Positions 1 to 8,497 are shown, numbered from the stretch's first letter. The stretch: DNA of 64,000 bases from Acidimicrobiales bacterium (GCA_029245675.1 JAQWOV010000014.1:57363-121362), one strand, 5' to 3'. The notes: generated by a model from the letters alone, not told the origin. A program made the numbers and translations.

Positions 1-24
1 TCATTTCGTCATGAAAGAAAAAAG

Positions 25-141
25 ATGAATTTAAGCCAAAATCTAGAAGTTCAGACAGTCTTAGGACCTATTCCTATAGAAAAACTCGGACGCACTCTTA
101 TGCATGAGCATTTAGCGGTCGGTTACTCCGGGGAGGACTAA
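25..141 (+). pseudogene. Truncated copy of the phosphotriesterase-like gene (N-terminal 38 codons)
   Basis: An ATG at 25 opens 38 codons that end in TAA at 139-141. The peptide carries LEVQTVLGPIP, KLGRTLMHEHL and VGYSG, nearly identical to the first 36 residues of the complete phosphotriesterase-like gene at 2736-3749. It contains the first metal motif (HEH) and nothing after it. Most base differences between the two copies are synonymous, so the lost gene was probably a functional paralog before it was cut. The bases after the stop show no continuing similarity, so this looks like a deletion remnant and not a simple frameshift. A stable short peptide is unlikely. Confidence 0.75.
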
Positions 142-260
142 CGGGAAACAACAACTTCTGTTCTTTATATAAATAAGGAACAAAACGAAAATCTGCCATC
201 ATATTTGTAAAACCAACCAATGAATTTAAGGGTTTAAGAATTCTTAGGTATGGTTTTTCT

Positions 261-1058
261 ATGAAGAGGTCTGTGGTCGTTCTTGTTGCGTTGGGCTTGC
301 TGGCTGGCCTTGTTGGCTGTGGCGGTTCTGCTGACCCATTATCTGACTCTTTATCTGAAGCTGAAGCAGAAGCACGCCAATGGCTTGTCGACATAACTAC
401 AGAAAATGCAAAATCCATTTTTGAAGAAGTCGACATTACCAGTGTCTCTGCTGAAGAATTTGCAACCTGCTACCTAGGGGATCTGACAGAAAATAGTCCT
501 CGTTTCGGAGACTCTGACTACTGGCAACAGGAAAAGGCATTGAAGATTGACAGTACTAATTTTTATTTGTGGGGAGAAGATCCGTGGGCAGAAGGGGACG
601 AGAGATCAGAGAACGAGCATGGGGCCTTCAATTCTTGTCGCTTTCGCTTAATATTAAATGCATCTGAAGATGATCGACTATTTGATTTTTATGTTGATTC
701 TATATTCCCTGATCTTACGAGTGAAAACGATCCAGTACAGCAACCGGCGACTACCTCTGAGCCAACTGGCACGGTTTCTCAGCAGCAAGCGGCACAAAGT
801 GCACAGGATTACTTGAATTATTCTTCATTTTCCCGATCTGGACTCATTGATCAACTTGAATATGAGGGATTCTCAACAGCCGATGCAACTTACGGAGTTG
901 ACGCGCAAAACGCTGATTGGAATGCTCAAGCGGCACAAAGTGCACAGGATTACTTGAATTATTCTTCATTTTCCCGATCTGGACTCATTGATCAACTTAT
1001 GTTTGAAGGCTTCACACGTGAACAAGCAATCTATGGAGTAAATGCAGTCGGACTCTAA
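261..1058 (+). CDS. Lipoprotein with two C-terminal Ltp-like repeats
   Basis: A 265-residue predicted lipoprotein. Residues 1-20 are a signal peptide with lipobox LVGC (Cys20), so the mature protein should be lipid-anchored outside the membrane. The middle (about 30-155) is acidic and I do not recognise it. The C-terminus has two 47-residue units starting near residues 176 and 223, with the pattern AAQSAQDYLNYSSFSRSGLI, then DQL..EGF and a closing YGV. This resembles the Ltp (host cell surface-exposed lipoprotein) domain found in actinobacterial and phage lipoproteins. The two units share 72 identical bases, so the duplication is recent or homogenised. The ATG at 249 in another frame meets a stop at once, so 261 is the start. 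Cellular role unknown. Confidence 0.75.
   Translation: MKRSVVVLVALGLLAGLVGCGGSADPLSDSLSEAEAEARQWLVDITTENAKSIFEEVDITSVSAEEFATCYLGDLTENSPRFGDSDYWQQEKALKIDSTNFYLWGEDPWAEGDERSENEHGAFNSCRFRLILNASEDDRLFDFYVDSIFPDLTSENDPVQQPATTSEPTGTVSQQQAAQSAQDYLNYSSFSRSGLIDQLEYEGFSTADATYGVDAQNADWNAQAAQSAQDYLNYSSFSRSGLIDQLMFEGFTREQAIYGVNAVGL
786..998 (+). repeat. Perfect 72-bp direct repeat inside the Ltp-like lipoprotein
   Basis: Bases 786-857 are repeated without a mismatch at 927-998, an offset of 141 bases (47 codons). This keeps the frame and duplicates one Ltp-like unit. The 69 bases between the copies, which encode the rest of unit one, are not conserved in the start of the following unit. Confidence 0.95.
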
Positions 1059-1089
1059 ATTTCCTACTCGTTCGTGGCTGTCTGCGTGG

Positions 1090-2505
1090 CTATTCGTTTG
1101 TAGGAAGCCATACGGGGACTCCTTGAACGAATGCTCCTTTGGTAAGTCTCTTTTCTTTGGCGGTAATGTTATTGGCATCAATTATGTAAATATCGTTTGA
1201 GTCGCTGCCGGTGTCAAAAGCGCCCATTACAGTTACTCGTTGCCCATCAGGTGACCAGGCGAGAGACGGTTGTCTTTCGCCAGTATTAGAGTTCAAGCCA
1301 ATTGACCTTTCTGCAAAAAATCTCCCCTCAACGTCGAGACTGAGGATACTACTCTCCAAGTTTTCACCGTTAGCGTCCATCACAAAGAGAGAAAGACTAA
1401 TAGGTTGATCAACACCGGGAAAGTGTGTGTGTGCAAAAAAAGCAATCCGTGTCTCATCATCGGACCAACGGGCTCCAAAGGAACTTAGATCAGTATCTAT
1501 TTCTACAAGTTCTTGGTAATTTCCTTCAAGGTCCATTAAAAACACTTTGTTATATAAATCGCTGCCCGACCTTTCTAAGGTTTTACTGTTGGTCACGAGT
1601 AGCCGTGTTCCATCTGAGGACCAATCTGGGAGATCAATACTTCCCCAATCACTTGTAAGCACATTGATGGTTTTAACAGGTGAACCATCATGATTAACAA
1701 CTTTGTAGCAATTACCGTAATTACCAGGGTCTTCCATGCAGATGGCAATATAAAGAAGCTCATTTTTTGTAGGAGACCAAGTAAACGCCTGTCTGAAGTT
1801 GCTATCAGAATAGGTCCCTTCGCCAATCTGGGTTAATTGGGTTCCGTCAAGTTTGACCGTGAAAAGCAAAGACCCAGACTCGGAAGATACAACTTCTCCA
1901 TTGACGACAGGGGAGAAACTCGAAAATCTTTCAAAAGCAAGATAATCCCCATCATGAGACCAAGATATTTCAGCAAAAATCGATGATGTATTTTCAAAAT
2001 GAGTTAACTGAGTTGAATTACTACCATCAAGGTCCATCACATGTACTTGCTCAGAACTTATAAAAGCCACTTGTGTGTGATCGGGCGACAATACGGGATT
2101 ATAAAAATCTGGGTATACATCATCTGTATTCAACACAAACACTTGTGAAGAAATGATTGATAAGGCCTTCAGGCTGAGGGGCACAGTTTCAGAATCAACA
2201 ACTAAAGCAGAGTAAGAAGGATCAAAATACTCTTCTTCACTTGCAATGAATAAAATATTATAGTCGTCGTAGTCGTAACTAGGTGCCGTGGTTGTTGTGG
2301 GCGCTACAGAAATTGGGGGCGCTACAGAAGTTGTGGGCACCGTGGTTGTTGTGGCCGCTACAGAAGTTGTGGTCACCGTGGTTGTTGTTGGCGCTATATT
2401 ATCGCCATCCCGGTCACTAGTAGAAGCGATTTGGTTACCGGAAGAGTTGCTCCCACATGAAGCTGCAAACAAAATCACCGTAAGCAGTAAAGAAATTTTC
2501 CGCAT
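1090..2505 (-). CDS. Lipoprotein with TolB-like PD40 beta-propeller
   Basis: A 471-residue predicted lipoprotein. The start is placed at the ATG at 2505, because residues then begin MRKISLLLTV and reach lipobox AASC (Cys17); an ATG at 2520 would add five residues that spoil the signal peptide. A Thr/Val/Ala-rich linker (about residues 45-85) follows. Then come at least six PD40/TolB-type blades with the W-S-x-D-G signature: SPDHTQVAFIS, SWSHDGDYLAFE, TWSPTKNELLYI, DWSSDGTRLLVT, RWSDDETRIAFF and AWSPDGQRVTVM. Such propellers bind proteins or ligands; no enzyme motif is visible. It converges on the Ltp-like lipoprotein with a gap of about 31 bases. Specific partner unknown. Confidence 0.8.
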   Translation of the reverse strand: MRKISLLLTVILFAASCGSNSSGNQIASTSDRDGDNIAPTTTTVTTTSVAATTTTVPTTSVAPPISVAPTTTTAPSYDYDDYNILFIASEEEYFDPSYSALVVDSETVPLSLKALSIISSQVFVLNTDDVYPDFYNPVLSPDHTQVAFISSEQVHVMDLDGSNSTQLTHFENTSSIFAEISWSHDGDYLAFERFSSFSPVVNGEVVSSESGSLLFTVKLDGTQLTQIGEGTYSDSNFRQAFTWSPTKNELLYIAICMEDPGNYGNCYKVVNHDGSPVKTINVLTSDWGSIDLPDWSSDGTRLLVTNSKTLERSGSDLYNKVFLMDLEGNYQELVEIDTDLSSFGARWSDDETRIAFFAHTHFPGVDQPISLSLFVMDANGENLESSILSLDVEGRFFAERSIGLNSNTGERQPSLAWSPDGQRVTVMGAFDTGSDSNDIYIIDANNITAKEKRLTKGAFVQGVPVWLPTNE

Positions 2506-2735
2506 AGCCAAGTATCTCATAAATGATTAAATGCATGCGAATGTGGGAGCATTACCTGGTTGGATGTGGTCAATCAAATGATTGTTTCTAGTCACATTTG
2601 TATCTTATTCGTTTCAAGTGCTTGCTTTAGATCTGAGTTTCATACAAAAATAGAAGCAAGCAGAAGGACTCTCGTATGAGGGTTCAACTGTGGAGAGAAC
2701 AGAACAGGTGTTGTGTTGAAAGAACAAAGTCCAAA

Positions 2736-3749
2736 ATGAGCAAAAATTTAGAAGTTCAGACAGTTTTGGGCCCTATTCCGGTAGATAAACTCGGGCGTAC
2801 TCTTATGCACGAGCACCTCTCAGTTGGTTATTCTGGATGGGAATCACATACAAATCGTTTAAAGAACTCTCGTGCAGATATGCGCTCTATTTGTATAGAT
2901 CGAATCGCCGAGCTACAAGATTTGGGTTATCAAACGCTTCTTGATCCGTGTCCCGCAGATCTAGGAAGAGATGTCGAATTAATGGTTGAAGTAGCAGAAG
3001 CCACCGGGTTCAACATTATTTGTGCAACAGGTCTTTATCGCGAAGAGGGAGGTGGAGCGCCTTATTGGACCCATAAAGCTCAGTATGAAGATATTGAAGG
3101 GGTCATGGAAGAAATGTTTGTCTCAGAACTCACTGAAGGAATTGGAACAACTGGAGTGCGTCCAGGAATCATTAAGTGTGGAACAGGGCATGGAAGCATG
3201 TCGGAATACGAAGAAAAAGTGTTTGCTGCAGTAGCAAGCGCTTCGTTGGTTACAGGTGCCCCTGTGACCACACATACTGATGACGGCACTGTTGGAGATG
3301 TACAGCAGCAAGTCTTAACGCAAGGCAACGTCCCATCTAACCGAATCATTATCGGTCATTCTTGTGGAACAACAGACACTGATTACCATATGACTATTGC
3401 GTCAGGCGGTAGTTATCTTGGTTTTGATCGTTTTGGTATCGCAGCATTGATGTCAGATGAAGATCGAGCAGATTCTTTGATGCGTTTAATATCTCAAGGA
3501 GCTGGCGACCGAATAGTAGTTAGCCATGATTCTGTTTGGTGTTGGAAAGGAGAACCTTTTCCCACATACGCGATGGATCGTTTATCAGAAGTTATGGAGC
3601 CAACTCGGTTTGATCGTGAAATAATTCCAATGCTCAAAGATCGCGGGGCCACGGAAGACCAAATTGAAATGCTGGTGGTTGATAACCCAAGACGCTTCTT
3701 TTCAGGTGATCCTCTGAAACCTCTGAAACCTCTGAATCCGACTTCGTGA
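2736..3749 (+). CDS. Phosphotriesterase-family metal-dependent hydrolase
   Basis: A 337-residue amidohydrolase-superfamily protein of the phosphotriesterase/lactonase type. The binuclear metal site is readable: HEH (His25, His27), the Lys expected to be carbamylated in GIIKCG (Lys147), His180 in TTHTDDG, His208 in IIGHSCG and Asp265 in SHDS. It probably hydrolyses a lactone or ester; the true substrate cannot be told. The start is placed at the ATG at 2736 (MSKNLEVQ), because the broken copy at 25 starts at the same point; a reading from 2676 adds 20 unrelated residues. The C-terminus ends in a short LKPLKPLNP repeat from a 9-bp DNA duplication. It converges on the acyl-CoA ligase. Confidence 0.85.
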   Translation: MSKNLEVQTVLGPIPVDKLGRTLMHEHLSVGYSGWESHTNRLKNSRADMRSICIDRIAELQDLGYQTLLDPCPADLGRDVELMVEVAEATGFNIICATGLYREEGGGAPYWTHKAQYEDIEGVMEEMFVSELTEGIGTTGVRPGIIKCGTGHGSMSEYEEKVFAAVASASLVTGAPVTTHTDDGTVGDVQQQVLTQGNVPSNRIIIGHSCGTTDTDYHMTIASGGSYLGFDRFGIAALMSDEDRADSLMRLISQGAGDRIVVSHDSVWCWKGEPFPTYAMDRLSEVMEPTRFDREIIPMLKDRGATEDQIEMLVVDNPRRFFSGDPLKPLKPLNPTS

Positions 3750-3764
3750 GCATCTTTCAGATTT

Positions 3765-5294
3765 CTAATTGACCTGTCGATCCATGTGCTCCCAGTAAGG
3801 GGCACGAAGTTTAAACTTCTGAAGTTTGCCTGTGGCGGTACGGGCAAGTTCGTCACGGAATTCAACTGAAGTTGGGCATTTATAGTGTGCTAGAAGTTCC
3901 CTGCAATGGTCAATAAGTTCTCGCTCAGTCACTGAATCATCAGTCACAACTACTAAAGCTTTCACTGTTTCACCCCATTTCTCATCGGGGACACCAATAA
4001 CGGCAACTTCAGCTACTGCTGCGTGCGAGAACAAAGCATCTTCCACCTCAATAGAAGAGACATTCTCTCCTCCGGAGATGATTACGTCTTTCTTTCGATC
4101 GGTGATAGTCGCGTAATTGTCGTCACCTATTGTCGCCCCATCTCCAGTGTGAAACCAATTATTAGCCAAAGCCTCTTCCGTTGCTTCAGGTTGACTCCAG
4201 TAACTTTTGAGAACATGATTCGAACGAGCTAAAAGCTCTCCACTGCTGCTAGTAGAAAGTTCTACTCCTAAAGCGGGTGCCCCAGCTTTAGATAACTTGA
4301 CTGCTCTCTCGTAAGGGTCGAGATGATCCCATTCAGAACGGCTTCTATTCATAGTTAGAAGAGGGGCGGTCTCGGTTAAACCGTAAATCTGGATGAATTC
4401 CCAATTCAACTCAGTTTCAACTTGCGCAATTAATTGAGTTGGAGGAGGAGCGCCAGCGACCACGATACGCATGTGGCCTGCGCCAGGAATTTCTCCATCC
4501 CAATCAGCCGCCGCGTCAAGAACAGCAGTGATGACTGCCGGGGCGCCACAAAGCAGAGTGATCCCATGTTTTTGGATCCGTTCAAGGATCTCTTGGCCGT
4601 TAACTTGTCGAAGCACGATGTGTTTACCGCCCATACCAGTCATGGCATAGGGCATGCCCCATCCATTGCAATGAAACATTGGCAGCGTGTGTAAGTAAAC
4701 GTCTCGATCAGAAACTCCTGCTTGCCAGCCAAAAATAGAAGCGTTAAGCCAAAGATTGCGATGTGTCATCTCCACACCCTTCGGGCGGGCGGTGGTGCCA
4801 CTTGTGTAGTTGATAGTGGCAGTAGCAGATTCATCTGGGGTCCAAGGTTTAGGGACACCTCCTTCGATGAAGATTTGATCTGCTGCTGGTCCGATCACAA
4901 ATTGATGCTTAACATTGAAAGAACCATGTTGCTCAACTAGTTCTGGATCGATAAACAAAACCTCTGCACCGGAATGGTCAAGAATGTATTGGATTTCAGG
5001 AGTGCTTAAACGAAAGTTAATTGGAACGCCAACTCTTCCATATGCGCTACTGCCAAACAAGAAAACGAGAAGTCTTGCTGCATTATGTGAAACCATTGCA
5101 ACTCGTGCTCCAGTTTCAAGTCCTAATTCATCAAATCCCGTAGCCATACCTCTTGAAAGTTCAGCGAGCCGACTGTAGGTGATATCAGGTAATGGGGGAG
5201 CGGGCTGATCAGGTTCATCGATGATTGCAACGCGATCGCCATAAACTCGTTCGGCTCGGTCTAAATAATCTGCAATAGTTAGTGGTATCTCCAC
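3765..5294 (-). CDS. AMP-forming acyl-CoA ligase (first of two)
   Basis: A 509-residue member of the ANL (acyl/aryl-CoA ligase) superfamily, which adenylates a carboxylic acid and transfers it to CoA. The ATP-binding loop is YTSGTTARPKG (about 164-174). IYGLTETAP is the A5 motif, FHTGDGA with TDRKKDVIISGGENVS covers A7 and A8, and the catalytic lysine sits in TATGKLQK near the C-terminus. Full length for a fatty-acid or medium-chain acyl-CoA ligase. The start is a GTG at 5294 with no clear ribosome-binding site. It is divergent from the chorismate mutase gene, 122 bases away. Substrate cannot be deduced. Confidence 0.88.
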   Translation of the reverse strand: MEIPLTIADYLDRAERVYGDRVAIIDEPDQPAPPLPDITYSRLAELSRGMATGFDELGLETGARVAMVSHNAARLLVFLFGSSAYGRVGVPINFRLSTPEIQYILDHSGAEVLFIDPELVEQHGSFNVKHQFVIGPAADQIFIEGGVPKPWTPDESATATINYTSGTTARPKGVEMTHRNLWLNASIFGWQAGVSDRDVYLHTLPMFHCNGWGMPYAMTGMGGKHIVLRQVNGQEILERIQKHGITLLCGAPAVITAVLDAAADWDGEIPGAGHMRIVVAGAPPPTQLIAQVETELNWEFIQIYGLTETAPLLTMNRSRSEWDHLDPYERAVKLSKAGAPALGVELSTSSSGELLARSNHVLKSYWSQPEATEEALANNWFHTGDGATIGDDNYATITDRKKDVIISGGENVSSIEVEDALFSHAAVAEVAVIGVPDEKWGETVKALVVVTDDSVTERELIDHCRELLAHYKCPTSVEFRDELARTATGKLQKFKLRAPYWEHMDRQVN

Positions 5295-5416
5295 AGTTCT
5301 TGTCCTTAACTAGATGTACGTTGATACTTAGGTGATAAACGAGACAGTAGTCCCATCGTGTGGCCTCGGCCATGTTGGGTCTACGCTGGAGTAAGTAAAA
5401 AGCAGAAAGGCAATTT

Positions 5417-5710
5417 ATGAGTACGCAAGGTGACGAAACCCTTAACGAATTTCGCTCCAGTATCGACAATATCGATGCAGCGCTTATTTTGCTGTTAGCT
5501 GAACGGTTTAAAGTCACTGGCAAGGTTGGGGATTACAAAGCAAAAGTTGGGTTGCCTCCTGCAGATCTAGATCGTGAAGCTGAACAAATACAACGCCTTC
5601 GACAACTAGCTGATGAAGCTGGTCTTGACCCCGTATTTTCTGAGAAATTTTTACGTTTCGTTATAGACGAGGTTATTCGTCATCATGAAAAAGCTGGAAA
5701 TGGTTATTAA
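5417..5710 (+). CDS. aroQ: Chorismate mutase, AroQ type
   Basis: A 97-residue stand-alone chorismate mutase, which converts chorismate to prephenate for phenylalanine and tyrosine synthesis. The all-helical AroQ pattern is present: an early Arg followed by SIDNIDAALILLLAERF, then KVGDYKA, and DLDREAEQIQRLR. The length fits the family's single domain. An AAAGG ribosome-binding site lies 6 bases before the ATG. Its stop codon lies inside a long hairpin that probably ends the transcript. No other aromatic gene is next to it. Confidence 0.9.
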   Translation: MSTQGDETLNEFRSSIDNIDAALILLLAERFKVTGKVGDYKAKVGLPPADLDREAEQIQRLRQLADEAGLDPVFSEKFLRFVIDEVIRHHEKAGNGY

Positions 5711-5738
5711 GTAGAAAGAATTTTCTGTTTAATAACCA
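5701..5738. terminator. Long hairpin between converging genes
   Basis: TGGTTATTAA at 5701-5710 pairs perfectly with TTAATAACCA at 5729-5738. Two G-U pairs and a further AGAAA/TTTCT stem follow inside, closing on a 4-base loop, for about 17 stacked pairs. It includes the chorismate mutase stop codon and lies 5 bases from the stop of the converging diiron gene, so it could terminate both strands. There is no clear T-run. Confidence 0.6.
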
Positions 5739-5743
5739 GATAA

Positions 5744-6898
5744 TCAATTAGCTTCTTGTGCTTCTCTGTCTTTAGCTACTTCGTCTAATTCAAGAAATTC
5801 TTCGCTGGTATCTACCCAATCTTCAAATTGAATAACGCCGATGTCGGTGAATCGATCGCGGAGCCAACCATCACCGGCATCTAAGAGACCTAGTTTCTTG
5901 CAGTTAGGAACGATCTTAGAAAATAGCATGCGTTGGAAAACGCGAAGCTCGTCAGGCATGGCTAATTGGAACTTCACCATTTCTTCGGTATCAACTCCCA
6001 TACGGTGCCAAACTTCTTGACGCATGAAACGGTCACGCATTCTAAGGGCAGCTTCGAAAGCAAATTCTTGCCTCTCTCTTAATTCCGCTTGAGTCATGTC
6101 TTCGTAAACTTCTTTCAGAGAGAGAACACCGAATGCTACGTGTCGTGCCTCGTCGCTCATAACGTAGCGAAGCAATTTCTTAAGTAGTGGCTCTTCTGTT
6201 GTCTGATGCATGAAACCAAAGGCTGCTAAAGCAAGTCCTTCAACCATGATTTGCATACCAAGATAAGTAATGTCCCAACGGCTGTCGTTGAGGATGTCAT
6301 CAAGCAAGAGACCTAGATGGTGGTTAACCGGATAACCGATTCCCCCAAGTTTTGAATCCAGGTATTGGGCAAATACTTCAACATGTCGGGCTTCATCTAC
6401 TACTTGAGTGGCGGCATAGTATTTAGCGTCTATCCATGGAACACTTTCAACAATTTTGGCTGTACAAAGCAAAGCTCCTTGCTCGCCATGCATAAACTGG
6501 GAAAGACTCCAGTTCATCGATTCCACACCCAACTGATGCCATTCTTTTTCACTAAATTTACGAAGTGGAGACTCCGGATTATCTGCGAAATAACTTACTT
6601 CCATCGGGTCACGGGTTCCAGCACTTGCTAGAGCATCTGGGTCAACCTCTATTGACCAATCTAAATCTGTTTGTCCATTCCATTGAGAAGTCTTAGCTTT
6701 TTCATAAAGCTTGTCTAAAGGCTTCCGCTCTCCTTTGTTGTAACCCCAAGTGAAGATGGCATCACAGTTATCTTCAACGGCATGTATTAGTGAACTCACA
6801 TCTGGATTCCACATTGATATCTCGCCGACGCGCTCAGGGTCGTTGGCGTAATCAACGAGGTCATAGGTTTCGTTTGAAGGGTTTTCAGTGGTTGTCAT
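5744..6898 (-). CDS. Ferritin-like diiron protein (R2/oxygenase fold)
   Basis: A 384-residue protein of the ferritin-like superfamily, in the size class of diiron oxygenases and R2-like proteins. All diiron carboxylate-bridge ligands can be read: Glu139 (HGEQGALL), Glu169 and His172 (DEARHVE), Glu220 (MVEGLAL), and Glu250 and His253 (DEARHVAFG). It should bind two irons and activate oxygen; the substrate is unknown. The start is placed at the ATG at 6898, because GGAGAAAAAA just before it is a good ribosome-binding site; an ATG at 6910 lies upstream of that site. The start overlaps the TetR gene by 14 bases, so the two are probably translationally coupled. Confidence 0.8.
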   Translation of the reverse strand: MTTTENPSNETYDLVDYANDPERVGEISMWNPDVSSLIHAVEDNCDAIFTWGYNKGERKPLDKLYEKAKTSQWNGQTDLDWSIEVDPDALASAGTRDPMEVSYFADNPESPLRKFSEKEWHQLGVESMNWSLSQFMHGEQGALLCTAKIVESVPWIDAKYYAATQVVDEARHVEVFAQYLDSKLGGIGYPVNHHLGLLLDDILNDSRWDITYLGMQIMVEGLALAAFGFMHQTTEEPLLKKLLRYVMSDEARHVAFGVLSLKEVYEDMTQAELRERQEFAFEAALRMRDRFMRQEVWHRMGVDTEEMVKFQLAMPDELRVFQRMLFSKIVPNCKKLGLLDAGDGWLRDRFTDIGVIQFEDWVDTSEEFLELDEVAKDREAQEAN

Positions 6899-7544
6899 TT
6901 TTTTCTCCATTTATTTCAGAATTGTTTTCACTGGTTGGGGCAAAACTATTTATTACTCGGTTTATCACATCGGTCCAAGAGTCTTTAGTGGGGAGTTCTA
7001 ATCCGAGTAGGCGAGTCACATTCATGCCGTAACCTATGGCATGGGCAAGGCGGACAAGAGCGAGATTGTCTAAATCTTGGTCAATGCTTCCGGATGCTTG
7101 TGCTGCTTCAATAATTTTTGCAACTTCTCCATCTTCTTCTGCGGCGAGTTGGTGCAGAACGATCGCTAAATCAGGGTCACGCCTTGCTGCGACAAGGGCT
7201 TCTATGAAAATCCCGGTACTTTCGTGAAGATCATCTAAAAGGTGCTCGCCGATATCGGCCAAAATATCTTTTGGTGACTGACTATTGTCTTCAGCTCTGA
7301 GTAGTCGAGTGATTTCGTCGGCGGCGTGATTCTTGACTGCGTCCTGGAGGAGGTCTGCTTTTCCGGTATATCGGCTGTAGATAGCTCCTGTGGTAACACC
7401 GGCTCGACGAGCTATTTCGGCAACCCCTGCTTGTTCGTAGCCTTTTTCTGCGAAGAGGTCAGCAGCTGCAGCGAGAAGACGATCAGATAGTTTGCTATTA
7501 GTTAGATCACTTGTAGTGGTTTCAATAACTGTATCCAAGGGCAT
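6885..7544 (-). CDS. TetR-family transcriptional regulator (first of two)
   Basis: A 219-residue TetR/AcrR-type repressor. The N-terminal helix-turn-helix (about residues 18-65) reads LLAAAADLFAEKGYEQ, then VAEIARRAGVTTGAIYSRY, followed by K.DLL. The C-terminal half is a helical ligand-binding domain of unspecified ligand. It is the first gene of a two-gene unit with the diiron protein and is divergent from the LLM oxidoreductase gene. A near-perfect palindrome 5 bases upstream of its start (7549-7569) is a likely operator, so autoregulation and control of the diiron gene are expected. Confidence 0.88.
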   Translation of the reverse strand: MPLDTVIETTTSDLTNSKLSDRLLAAAADLFAEKGYEQAGVAEIARRAGVTTGAIYSRYTGKADLLQDAVKNHAADEITRLLRAEDNSQSPKDILADIGEHLLDDLHESTGIFIEALVAARRDPDLAIVLHQLAAEEDGEVAKIIEAAQASGSIDQDLDNLALVRLAHAIGYGMNVTRLLGLELPTKDSWTDVINRVINSFAPTSENNSEINGEKNDNH

Positions 7545-7548
7545 ACAG

Positions 7549-7569
7549 GGATAATAACGGTCATTATCC
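7549..7569. promoter_or_regulatory. Candidate TetR operator palindrome
   Basis: GGATAAT at 7549-7555 and ATTATCC at 7563-7569 are perfect inverted arms. The inner bases AAC-G-GTC also pair except at one position, so 9 of 10 pairs match across a central G. The site begins 5 bases upstream of the TetR start and lies between divergent genes, the usual place for an autoregulatory TetR operator. Confidence 0.6.
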
Positions 7570-7595
7570 GCGAATACAAGGCAAGATTAGGTAAA

Positions 7596-7610
7596 AACAC
7601 TAAAAGTGTT
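7596..7610. promoter_or_regulatory. Second dyad before a -10-like box of the LLM gene
   Basis: AACACT-AAA-AGTGTT is a perfect 6-bp inverted repeat. TATAAA at 7612-7617 follows directly and may be the -10 element of the LLM oxidoreductase gene (start 7652). A protein bound to the dyad would sit in the promoter spacer. No good -35 element is visible. Confidence 0.4.
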
Positions 7611-7651
7611 ATATAAAAAGTAAAGACTTAAAAGGTTTTGAGGAGTTTCAA

Positions 7652-8497
7652 ATGGATTTTGGTGTAAATATTTTTCCTTGTGAATACAGCATTCCCCCCA
7701 CAGTTCTCGGGTCAGCATTAGAAGAACGGGGATTTGAATCACTGTGGGTGGCAGAACACAGTCATATACCTAGAGACCGCACTGCGCCATGGCCTGGAGG
7801 GGATGTTCTTCCACAAATGTATTACGACGCTATGGACCCTTTCGTGGTCCTATCAGCAGTAGCAGCGGTAACGGAAAAATTGAAAGTAGCAACTGGCATA
7901 GCTTTGGTTATACAGCGTGACCCAATTCAGACAGCAAAAGAAGTAGCCAGCTTAGATGTTCTTTCTAAAGGAAGGTTTCTTTTTGGAATCGGAGCTGGGT
8001 GGAGCCTTGAAGAAATGGAAAACCACGGAACAGATCCAACTCGGAGATTCGGATTGATGCGTGAACGAATTGAGGCCATGAAATCTATATGGGCAAACGA
8101 AGAATCGGAATATCACGGCGCCCAAGTCAACTTTGATCCCATTATCTCCAACCCTAAACCGGTACAGAAACCCCATCCACCTATACATGTAGGGGGTATA
8201 TTTCCAGGTGGACTTAACCGTGCTGTTCGCTATGGAAATGGATGGATTCCCATAGCCGGAAGAGGAGAGTTCAATCCAAAAGGATGGGTAGAGGAAAGAA
8301 ATATTGCTTGTGAAACAGCAGGACGTGACCCAAAAGAGGTAGAGATATCAATTTATGGTGCACCAACTGACCTAAGTAAGTTAGAGGCATTAATGAATGC
8401 AGGTATTAACCGGGTTGTTTTCGGCTTGCCTCCAGAGGGAACTGAACCAGTGATGAGAGCTTTAGATTCAATCACAGAATTAAAAGAGAATTTCTAA
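7652..8497 (+). CDS. LLM-class F420-dependent oxidoreductase
   Basis: A 281-residue luciferase-like (alpha/beta barrel) enzyme of the family that mostly uses reduced F420. The start MDFGVNIFP, the segment ERGFESLWVAEH, the core KVATGIALVIQRDPI and VGAGW-like FGIGAGW are typical, as is PHPPIHVGG near residue 178. It should transfer hydride to or from an unknown substrate. A strong GAGGAG ribosome-binding site lies 6 bases upstream. The YbaK-type gene follows after 8 bases, so they form one transcript. It is divergent from the TetR/diiron unit and may share control with it. Confidence 0.87.
   Translation: MDFGVNIFPCEYSIPPTVLGSALEERGFESLWVAEHSHIPRDRTAPWPGGDVLPQMYYDAMDPFVVLSAVAAVTEKLKVATGIALVIQRDPIQTAKEVASLDVLSKGRFLFGIGAGWSLEEMENHGTDPTRRFGLMRERIEAMKSIWANEESEYHGAQVNFDPIISNPKPVQKPHPPIHVGGIFPGGLNRAVRYGNGWIPIAGRGEFNPKGWVEERNIACETAGRDPKEVEISIYGAPTDLSKLEALMNAGINRVVFGLPPEGTEPVMRALDSITELKENF

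Noticed and set aside
98..436. A 112-codon reading frame on the minus strand across the remnant and the Ltp lipoprotein start
   Set aside because: It lies opposite the signal peptide of a well-supported lipoprotein, has no recognisable domain, and is low-complexity by composition.
3713..3739. 9-bp tandem repeat at the end of the phosphotriesterase gene as a mobile-element footprint
   Set aside because: Three units of CCTCTGAAA only; simple slippage explains it.
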